A stretch of 11,339 nucleotides of DNA from CAYYTU01 sp964474655 (GTDB taxonomy: Bacteria > Chloroflexota > Anaerolineae > B4-G1): assembly GCA_964474655.1 (NCBI GenBank), contig CAYYTU010000082.1, positions 1-11,339 of the forward strand. The letters run 5' to 3'. Below are positions 6,286-11,339 of the stretch, one piece after another. Every line of letters starts with the position of its first letter. The stretch's first letter is position 1. Made by a program: the position numbers and the translations under genes. A model generated the notes under the pieces. The model was not told the DNA's origin, searched no databases, and saw only the letters and a program-made list of their open reading frames with translations.

Positions 6286-7140
6286 CTACTCGTGCAGGGG
6301 GAGGCGATCCCGTAAGCGCCAGCATACGAACGCCGCTGCCACGTAGGCGATTGCCAACCCCACGCCGAACTCGTCAATCACATATTCGGTCGGGCCGGTG
6401 TCCGCCGTCAACGGGGTGAAGATGGTCTGGACGGAGACGTTATGGGCCGCGTGGAGGAACATCGCCGTCCACACGCTGCCGGACTTGAGGCGCAGCCAGG
6501 CCATCACGAAGCTGAAGGCGACGGCCATCACTGTGAAGCAGATCAGCGCGTACCAGATTGGCACAGCACTGTGATAGTCGGCGAACAGGATGACGGGGTA
6601 GTGCCAGACGGCCCAGATGCCGCCGCTGACGAGCGCGGTGGTGGTGAAACCGGCGATCTTGCTCAGCTCGGGCACCAGCAGCCCACGCCAGCCGATCTCC
6701 TCGCCCAGCGCCGTGAGCGACGAGGTCACCAGCCCAAGGGTGGCCGAGACGAGCACGTAGATCAGAATGGTCACAGTCCGCGAGACCTCTAAGTCCACCT
6801 GGCCCGCAACCTCGTCCACGAAGGCCGGGTCGGGGAAGCCGCCCAGCCCCGTCAGCCAGACGATCCCGTAGGTCACCGCGACCAGCAGAAACGGCAGGCC
6901 GATGCTCAGCAGTTGGTAGCGCGTCTTATCCCAACGCCAGCCCAGGCCCTGCAAGCCCCCACGGGTCACAATCTGGGTCACCAGCGCGGCCACGCCCGGC
7001 GACCACATCAGCCCGGCGATGTACAGCCCGCCGCTCGCCTGCAGGGTTCCAGCCCTGGCGATCAGCAGGTAAAAGATGCCGCTGAGGGCAAAGGTCAGCA
7101 GCAGGAAGATAGTCAGCCTCTTCTTTACCTCTTCTCTCAT
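6286..7140 (-). CDS. CPBP-family intramembrane metalloprotease
   Basis: The 284-residue membrane protein has the three motifs of the CPBP (CAAX protease and bacteriocin-processing, Abi) family: EEIGWR (E147, E148, R152), a single His in WAVWHYP (H180), and HAAHN (H230-N234). These should form the metal-dependent active site inside the membrane. Hydrophobic segments run throughout, for example 11-30, 40-58, 76-98, 122-143, 164-186, 195-216 and 258-275. Length is usual for the family. The start at 7140 is chosen because AAAGGGA lies just before it and the protein begins as a basic stretch followed by a membrane segment; an upstream ATG at 7215 would run back into the preceding gene and has no support. 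Sixteen bases separate it from that gene, so the two are likely co-transcribed. Substrates of such proteins range from prenylated proteins to bacteriocin immunity targets; the sequence does not say which. Confidence 0.9.
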   Translation of the reverse strand: MREEVKKRLTIFLLLTFALSGIFYLLIARAGTLQASGGLYIAGLMWSPGVAALVTQIVTRGGLQGLGWRWDKTRYQLLSIGLPFLLVAVTYGIVWLTGLGGFPDPAFVDEVAGQVDLEVSRTVTILIYVLVSATLGLVTSSLTALGEEIGWRGLLVPELSKIAGFTTTALVSGGIWAVWHYPVILFADYHSAVPIWYALICFTVMAVAFSFVMAWLRLKSGSVWTAMFLHAAHNVSVQTIFTPLTADTGPTEYVIDEFGVGLAIAYVAAAFVCWRLRDRLPLHE

Positions 7141-7156
7141 AAATCCCTTTCTCTGA

Positions 7157-8167
7157 CTAAGCCAGCACCTCTGGAAGCGGCCGTCTTGGCGTGTGACCCT
7201 CCGCCGGATCGGCATATCCCAGGCGGAAGGTGTGCTGCGGGGTGACGTCCGGCGTGGGGATCAGCTCCGCGACCTGGGCCTTGAACGCTGGGAGCTCCAG
7301 GATCTGGCTCATCGGGTGCACGCGGATGCCCAGCGTCGTCGCCATCAGGGCCACGCGCTCGAAGACTTGCCCTGCCCGTACCTGTGACGCGCGGTCATCC
7401 GACGGCGTGCTGATGACGGCCAGCACCGGCGCGCTCATCAGCAGCTCCGAGTCCTTCTTGGCCGTCCCCTGGCCCATATTCAGGTAGGTCACGGCCAGCT
7501 GCGCCACCTTGGACATCAGCCACGGCGTGCCGAACACGCCCTGGCCCATCCAGTAGCCCAGCTCCTCACGCCAGGCCGGGTCGGCGAACTGCTCGGCGTC
7601 GGCCTGGACGATCATCTCGTCCACCTGCCGCTTGATCGCCGCCTCGTCGGTCAGGTGGAGCAGAACGTCCTCCTCGACGCAGCAGGCCTGCAGACGATCA
7701 AGATCCTCCTGCGGAATGGGCCGCCCGTCGTAGACGTGGTGATTGGTGCGCCGGGCGGTGATGACGTCGAACAGCTCCGGCGGGCGGAAGGGCGCCGGCT
7801 CCCCGTCCGGCTCGAAGGTGACCGCAGCGATCAGATCGTCCTCGCCCTCCTCCGGCAGATAGGCCACCCGGTGTCCGTAGCCGACGTGCTCGGCCGCCAC
7901 CAGCAGGTTCTCCAGGGCGCAGCCGAGGCTGACGTGGAGCTCGCGCTGGTCGGCGTCGGCGACCTTCAGCCAGCGCGACTTGTCCGCATACACGCGGATC
8001 TCGTCCTCGCCCACTGCGAAGCGCCAGGGTTGGGTGTTGTGGCTGGAGGGAGCCAGGATGGCGTAGCGGAGCAGGAACCTCAATTTCTCCGTCGGACTGC
8101 CTTGTTGGAGAAAATCCGCGGCCTGGATCTGCCAGGGCGTGGTTTGGGGGTTGTACTTGGCTTCCAT
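7157..8167 (-). CDS. Acg-type FMN-binding oxidoreductase (nitroreductase fold)
   Basis: The 336-residue protein resembles the Acg family, named after Mycobacterium tuberculosis Acg, a double nitroreductase-fold protein that binds FMN. Family-like signatures are LAPSSHNTQPWRF (39-50 region), SLGCALENLLVAAEHVGY (80-97), FDVITARRTNHHVYDGRPIP (133-152), QVRAGQVFERVALMATTLG (262-280) and the C-terminal FRLGYADPAEGHTPRR (about 314-329). No signal peptide or membrane segment is seen, so it is cytoplasmic. AAAGGAGG (complement of 8176-8183) precedes the ATG with good spacing. Family members are thought to reduce nitro compounds poorly and in some cases to sequester FMN; they often respond to hypoxia or stress. 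It shares an apparent transcript with the CPBP protease 16 nt downstream. Function in this cell is inferred from family only. Confidence 0.88.
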   Translation of the reverse strand: MEAKYNPQTTPWQIQAADFLQQGSPTEKLRFLLRYAILAPSSHNTQPWRFAVGEDEIRVYADKSRWLKVADADQRELHVSLGCALENLLVAAEHVGYGHRVAYLPEEGEDDLIAAVTFEPDGEPAPFRPPELFDVITARRTNHHVYDGRPIPQEDLDRLQACCVEEDVLLHLTDEAAIKRQVDEMIVQADAEQFADPAWREELGYWMGQGVFGTPWLMSKVAQLAVTYLNMGQGTAKKDSELLMSAPVLAVISTPSDDRASQVRAGQVFERVALMATTLGIRVHPMSQILELPAFKAQVAELIPTPDVTPQHTFRLGYADPAEGHTPRRPLPEVLA

Positions 8168-8193
8168 TTTATGGACCTCCTTTCAAATCATTG

Positions 8194-8210
8194 GGACACT
8201 AATGCTGTCC
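8194..8210. promoter_or_regulatory. Small inverted repeat upstream of the oxidoreductase gene
   Basis: GGACA-CTAATGC-TGTCC is a perfect 5-7-5 dyad, 27 bp upstream of the oxidoreductase start, in the 89-bp gap after the permease remnant. Its place near the ribosome site and its operator-like spacing suggest a repressor site. No clear -35/-10 pair was found around it, so this is tentative. Confidence 0.25.
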
Positions 8211-8256
8211 GCAAACGAGAGGGTAACTTTTCAATCCAAGCATCTGGTTACGGGAG

Positions 8257-9164
8257 CTATCCTTGCGCCAGCGCCGCCCAGAAGCGTCGCAGCGAGAGCG
8301 ACTCACCGCTGAGCAGCGTCTGGGCGTGGAAGAGCCGCGCCATCAGCCAGATGGTCCCGATCACGCTCACCAGCAGGAGCGAGAGGCCGACCCCGAACTG
8401 CCAGGCTGGCACCGCCGAGGCCGTCATGCGCATCAGCATCGCCACCGGCGCCGAGGGTGGGAAGAGGCTGAGGGCCGTCGCCAGCGCTCCGTCTGGGTGG
8501 CTCGCGATGGGCTGCCAGAGGTACATGGGGATCATCATCGGCAGCGTGAGCCCGAAGATCCAGGCCCGGCTGCTCTCCATATCCGGCGACAGCGCCCCGA
8601 TCCCGGCCATCACCGCGGCGTAGAGCCCGAAGCCGCCCAGCGCGTAGGGCACCACCAGCAGCGCCTCCCGGCCCGAGAGGCTGATGGCGGAGAAGACCAT
8701 CGCCGGTCCCTGCTCGGTGACCGTCATCGCCACCAGCCCGATCACGATCCAGATGGCGTACTGCACCAGCGTCAGCGCGCCCAGACCGATCAGCTTGCCG
8801 GTCAGCAACTGGCGGGGCCGCAGCGAGACCAGCAGGATCTCCATCACCCGGTTGCTCTTCTCCTGCGTCAGGCTCTGGAATAGATACCCGGCGCCGGTGT
8901 AGAGCGGGATGATGACGGCGATGGTGGCGGCGAAGGGGAGCATGGTGTTGCCGCTACCCTTCGCCTCGGCGCCGCTTTCCGGACTCAGGGAGACGAACGT
9001 GGGCCCGGTCGAGCCGAAGGGCCAGCGCAGGGTCCTGATCTGCGCGGTCTCCTTGTCCGGCAGCAGGTTGCTGATCAGGAGCCAGTTGAACGGCTCGGTG
9101 TCCGGCGGGGCGGTGGGGAAGCGCGGGCTGACCCGCGCAAGGCGACGATTAGCGTGTTTCTCAT
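8257..9164 (-). pseudogene. ABC-2 type exporter permease, N-terminally deleted and frameshifted
   Basis: A good start survives: AGGAGA (complement of 9171-9176), 7 nt, ATG at 9164, then MRNTLIVALRGSARA, the kind of N-terminus seen in ABC-2 permeases; this frame stops within 30 codons. The rest of the protein continues in another frame: about 60 residues of the extracytoplasmic region (PPDTEPFNWLLISNLLPD..., FVSLSPESG), then membrane segments and the conserved cytoplasmic stretch QEKSNRVMEILLVSL and LLTGKLIG. The frame without interruption starts at ATG 8943 (228 residues), which would lack the first membrane segment and the whole outer domain. Aligned by eye to the 399-residue permease at 9790-10989, about 100 residues are missing. 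The deletion point lies near a perfect inverted repeat at 9121-9138. It was probably the second permease of the same exporter. Confidence 0.75.
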
Positions 9165-9172
9165 AAGAACTC

Positions 9173-9198
9173 TCCTAACCTGGACAAGCCAGAGCCAA
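9173..9198. repeat. Direct repeat, copy 1 (TCCTAACC...GAGCCAA)
   Basis: This 26-bp stretch recurs at 9323-9349, exactly 150 bp later, with two substitutions and one inserted base (24 of 26 aligned bases identical). Each copy stands a short distance before the left arm of a different long inverted repeat. Copy 1 includes the complement of the permease remnant's ribosome site. Confidence 0.75.
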
Positions 9199-9206
9199 TA
9201 AAGGGC

Positions 9207-9285
9207 TTTTACCACAGAGAGCGCTGAGAACGCTGAGAAAAACAAACTTAAAAATATCTGCGCTCTCTGCGTGCTCTGCGGTTAA
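9207..9285. repeat. Imperfect inverted repeat of the ACCACAGAGA/CTCTGCGGT type
   Basis: The left arm (about 9207-9237, TTTTACCACAGAGAGCGCTG...) and right arm (about 9257-9285, ...CTCTGCGTGCTCTGCGGTTA) are about 80% complementary over 30 bp around an AT-rich centre with no protein-like frame. The wording matches a dispersed intergenic repeat type (CTCTGCG.CTCTGCGGT) that I recall from many bacterial genomes, notably Chloroflexota. It lies between the two permease genes. Confidence 0.65.
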
Positions 9286-9322
9286 ACTTCTTGCTCGTTG
9301 TGCAAGAATTTGATCGGTAAGG

Positions 9323-9349
9323 TCCTAACCCGGACAGAGCCGGAGCCAA
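9323..9349. repeat. Direct repeat, copy 2
   Basis: This is the second copy of the sequence at 9173-9198, with CCGGACAG replacing CTGGACA and GCCGG replacing GCCAG. It directly precedes the inverted repeat beginning near 9352, as copy 1 precedes the one beginning near 9207, so leader and hairpin appear to form a unit. Confidence 0.75.
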
Positions 9350-9351
9350 AA

Positions 9352-9456
9352 GTTAACCACGGATTGCACTGATTTTCACAGATTTTTCTTTCTCCCTGTA
9401 GTAGCGTAGGCCCCTACGGAACTGCGTCCAATCCGTGTAATCCGTGAAATCTGTTA
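9352..9456. repeat. Imperfect inverted repeat of the ACCACGGATT/AATCCGTG type
   Basis: The left arm TTAACCACGGATTGCACTG and following bases (about 9353-9386) are complementary to the right arm around AATCCGTGTAATCCGTGAAA and following bases (9429-9456). The internal 8-11 bp period of GGATT/CACNGATT lets the arms pair in more than one register. A perfect 6-bp dyad CGTAGG-CC-CCTACG (9405-9418) sits in the centre. This too resembles a widely dispersed bacterial intergenic repeat. Confidence 0.65.
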
Positions 9457-9564
9457 GCGTTTTCCTCATATCCCTTTGGAATGTGTTGAGTGTTGTTTGT
9501 AGTGCGCGCTTATGAGGTTTAAAAATTTAATTGGGGTATAGCGGGCTTCCCTCTGCCGACGAAT

Positions 9565-9706
9565 GAATTCGCCGGCTAATACGGAAAACCCGTTGAAAAC
9601 GGGTTCTGAAAAGCGCCCCACACGGTTTCAGTGCGTTTCTAACGCACTTGCTGGTATTAGCCAGCGGTTTCAACCGTTGGCGACAGGGGCGACGGATTAC
9701 CGAATT
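9565..9706. repeat. Multi-hairpin element bounded by AATTCG/CGAATT
   Basis: Three perfect or near-perfect hairpins occur in series: AACCCGTT-GAA-AACGGGTT (9587-9605), AGTGCGTT-TCT-AACGCACT (9630-9648), and a 10-pair stem GCCAGCGGTT/AACCGTTGGC (9660-9681, one G/T). Longer pairings enclose them: AATTCG (9566-9571) with CGAATT (9701-9706), GGCTAATAC (9574-9582) with GTATTAGCC (9654-9662), and CGCCCC (9614-9619) with GGGGCG (9686-9691). The last two cross each other, as in a pseudoknot. No convincing coding frame runs through it. The style resembles dispersed structured repeats in Chloroflexota and cyanobacteria. Confidence 0.65.
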
Positions 9707-9737
9707 ATTTTCTTAATCTCCATCAGCGCGCTTTTAC

Positions 9738-9751
9738 GGCGATAAATCGCC
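9738..9751. repeat. Palindrome GGCGAT-AA-ATCGCC
   Basis: A perfect 6-bp dyad with a 2-bp centre, followed by TACTACGAACC. This wording resembles another recurrent intergenic repeat (GGCGATAAATCGCC..TACGAACC) that I associate with Chloroflexota. It lies just before the 3' end of the 9790-10989 permease gene. Confidence 0.5.
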
Positions 9752-9789
9752 TACTACGAACCAGACCTCCGCGTCCTCTGTGTAATCCC

Positions 9790-10989
9790 TCATGCCTGGC
9801 GCAGCGCTTGCCAGATCTGCCGGGGGCGAAGTGCTTGCCCGAACATCAACATCGCCGCGCGGAAGATGCGGGCCACGAACCAGATGCTGGCGGCCAGGCT
9901 GGCGACCAGGATGCCGAAGCTGGCGAACAACTGCCAGGTCGGGACCTCGGCCAGCGTCATGCGGAAGAGGCTGATGGTCGGCGCGGTGAGGGGAAACAGC
10001 GTCAGCCCCAGGGCCAGATGGCCGTCCAGGTTGTTGACCAGAGCGCCCATGAAGTAGAGCGGCCCCATCCCGATGAAGCCCAGCATGCCGGACAGTTGCC
10101 GAGCCTGTTGCTTATCGCCGGCGATGATGCCCAACCCGGAGGCGATCACGGCATACAGGAAATAGCCGGGCACGCCCAGCAGCGCGCCCCATAGCAGCGC
10201 GCGCCACGGGATGCTGAGGTCAGAGGGCTCCAGGACGCCGAGCAGGGCCAAGCCGATGGTCGCCCCGGCGCCCACGGTCCAGACACCGACCTGCGTCAGG
10301 CTCAGCAGCGTCATTCCCAGCACCTTGCCGGTCACCAGCTCGCGCGGCGAGAGCGAGGTGATGATCATCTCCATCGAGCGCTGGTCTTTTTCTCGCACGA
10401 TGGCCGCGCCCATCTGGCTGGCGCTGGTGAAGATCGCCAGCATGATAAGGACTGCCAGCGCCGCCGGCATAACCACCCGCACCAAAAGCGCCGGGCCCTG
10501 GGCCACCGTCTCGCCGCTCTCGCGGGCCACGTATGTGATCTTGGCTGGATCGTCCAGCCGCTCTATCAGTGAAGCGGGAGCCTCGGGCAGCATCGCCCGA
10601 CGCACGAATTGTTTCAGGCCCTCCTCCAGTTTGACGTTGGGCTCCTCCTCGCCGTAAAATATCGCTGTCTCGCCGTCGAAGTAACCAGCGGGGATGACGA
10701 GGTAGCCTCCGATCTCGCCCGCGGTGAAGGCCTCCCGCGCGGCGTCGGTGTCCGCGTACGGCGTGAGCGTCAGCATCTCATTCTCAATCGAAACCTGATC
10801 GACGACGGCCAGTTGGCCCGTCTGGTCCACGTAGCCCACGCGCGGGAGCTCGCCCCGCAGTTCCATCAGGATGGGGATCGCCCCGGCGATGACCATCAGC
10901 AGCGGCATACCGAAGGTCAAAAGCAGGAACGTGGTCGAGCGGATGCGCCGCCGGTAGGTCGTGCGCGCCATCAGCCAGGTCTTTTTCAT
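9790..10989 (-). CDS. ABC-2 type exporter permease (NatB-like)
   Basis: The 399-residue protein has the layout of NatB/YhaP-type ABC export permeases: a basic N-terminus (MKKTWLMARTTYRRRIR), one membrane segment (about 19-42), an extracytoplasmic domain of about 130 residues beginning PRVGYVDQTGQ (49-59), then a C-terminal block of about five membrane segments (about 172-192, 224-250, 263-290, 300-320, 355-377). The cytoplasmic stretch REKDQRSMEMIITSLSPRELVTGKVLG (199-225) should contact the ATPase. Its ATG overlaps the ATPase stop as ATGA, so translation is coupled; AAAGGGGG lies just upstream. The permease remnant at 8257-9164 is its paralogue and would normally be the third gene of the operon. 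The exported substrate cannot be read from the sequence; sodium, drugs and peptides are all known for relatives. Confidence 0.88.
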   Translation of the reverse strand: MKKTWLMARTTYRRRIRSTTFLLLTFGMPLLMVIAGAIPILMELRGELPRVGYVDQTGQLAVVDQVSIENEMLTLTPYADTDAAREAFTAGEIGGYLVIPAGYFDGETAIFYGEEEPNVKLEEGLKQFVRRAMLPEAPASLIERLDDPAKITYVARESGETVAQGPALLVRVVMPAALAVLIMLAIFTSASQMGAAIVREKDQRSMEMIITSLSPRELVTGKVLGMTLLSLTQVGVWTVGAGATIGLALLGVLEPSDLSIPWRALLWGALLGVPGYFLYAVIASGLGIIAGDKQQARQLSGMLGFIGMGPLYFMGALVNNLDGHLALGLTLFPLTAPTISLFRMTLAEVPTWQLFASFGILVASLAASIWFVARIFRAAMLMFGQALRPRQIWQALRQA

Positions 10990-11339
10990 TGGTTCCCCCT
11001 TTCTTCGGCGGCCCGCACTACTTGGACGAAGATCTCATCCAGCGAGGTTCTGACCCGCTCGAAGCGATCCACCGTGATTTGCGGCATGTTGACCAGCGTG
11101 CGCAGCACTTGCTCCGGCTCGACGCCCTCCTCCAGTAGCAGACGGTAGCCGCCGTTGCGCGGGATCAGTCGCCGGATGCCAGGCGCTTCGTCCAGCTCGC
11201 CCTTCGACAAGCTCAGGACGCGGCCCTTCAGATCAACCTCGATGGCTTTGGTGGCGAACTGCTCCCGGATCTCGTCCAGCGGCCCGTACAGCACCCGCCG
11301 CCCGTGGTCGATCAGCAAAATGCGCCCGCACATCTCCTC
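10986..11339 (-). CDS. ABC transporter ATPase, C-terminal part (runs off right edge)
   Basis: The visible 117 residues begin EEMCGRILLIDHGRRVLYGPLDEI, the stretch that follows the H-loop in exporter ATPases (usual form: EE.CDRI.II..GR....G....I). They end with the C-terminal extension containing RVRTSLDEIFVQVV, common in NatA-like and multidrug ATPases. Walker A, signature and Walker B motifs lie beyond the edge. The stop overlaps the permease start by ATGA. The loop around residues GRVLSLSKGELDE is unusual: VLSLSKG is encoded by a dispersed repeat (11201-11220) lying in frame within the gene. It is in the poorly conserved C-terminal extension, so activity may be kept. Confidence 0.88.
   Translation of the reverse strand, partial: EEMCGRILLIDHGRRVLYGPLDEIREQFATKAIEVDLKGRVLSLSKGELDEAPGIRRLIPRNGGYRLLLEEGVEPEQVLRTLVNMPQITVDRFERVRTSLDEIFVQVVRAAEERGNQ
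11201..11220. repeat. Dispersed repeat CCTTCGACAAGCTCAGGACG inside the ATPase gene
   Basis: The plus-strand wording CTTCGACAAGCTCAGGA is a repeat I know from many bacterial genomes, usually intergenic, sometimes in genes. On the coding strand it gives VLSLSKG in frame. Only one copy occurs in this window, so the assignment relies on recall of the motif. Confidence 0.6.

Noticed and set aside
5930..6346. Open frame of 138 codons through the 22-bp array, giving a 22-residue periodic peptide
   Set aside because: It starts at a TTG with no ribosome site directly after a stop codon, crosses a strong terminator, and stays open because a 22-bp unit largely lacks stops. The units that carry TAA happen to fall in the other two frames, which a handful of units can do by chance.
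7141..7215. Upstream start at 7215 for the CPBP protease
   Set aside because: It would add 25 residues encoded within the preceding oxidoreductase gene; the ATG at 7140 has a ribosome site and gives a normal N-terminus.
9563..9745. Plus-strand 60-codon frame in the multi-hairpin element
   Set aside because: There is no ribosome site, and the sequence is fully explained by inverted repeats.

Overview
The window is a piece of a moderately high-GC bacterial chromosome with strong Shine-Dalgarno sites (AAGGAG, AAAGGAGG). Gene content and several intergenic repeat types resemble Chloroflexota (Anaerolineae-like) genomes: an HU-like/DUF4469 protein, an Acg-type nitroreductase, NatB-like ABC exporter permeases, and hairpin repeats that look like dispersed families. 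That placement is an inference from style; no rRNA or other phylogenetic marker is present.

Left part (1-1745). The 5' end of a minus-strand membrane protein gene runs off the left edge. It is followed by about 430 bp without a convincing gene, then a visibly AT-richer block (about 45% G+C by hand count on sample lines). This block carries a 12-codon leader ORF overlapping, at TAATG, a 275-residue protein of unknown function with four predicted membrane segments.

Middle (1746-6285). A 1099-residue single-chain restriction-modification enzyme follows: N-terminal PD-(D/E)xK-type nuclease, gamma-class N6-adenine methyltransferase, and C-terminal specificity region of the type ISP kind, without a helicase. 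Its putative target-recognition region has a local G+C dip that suggests domain exchange. Next come a hairpin repeat, an orphan strong Shine-Dalgarno-like sequence, and a 233-residue HU-like/DUF4469 protein closed by two strong hairpins, the second a typical intrinsic terminator. An array of twelve 22-bp units at exact register then fills the space to the convergent gene.

Right part (6286-11339), all minus strand, transcribed right to left: the C-terminal end of an ABC ATPase, overlapping by ATGA a 399-residue ABC-2 permease; about 600 bp packed with different repeat and hairpin elements; a second, homologous permease that has lost about 100 N-terminal residues and is frameshifted (pseudogene); an Acg-type FMN oxidoreductase; and, 16 nt later, a CPBP-family membrane protease. 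The ABC module looks like a NatAB-type exporter (one ATPase, two permeases) in decay. The ATPase gene carries an in-frame copy of a dispersed repeat encoding VLSLSKG.

The strongest candidates for new biology are the membrane protein next to the RM enzyme (possible accessory defence function), the 22-bp array with conserved internal dyad, and the nested-hairpin element at 9565-9706.
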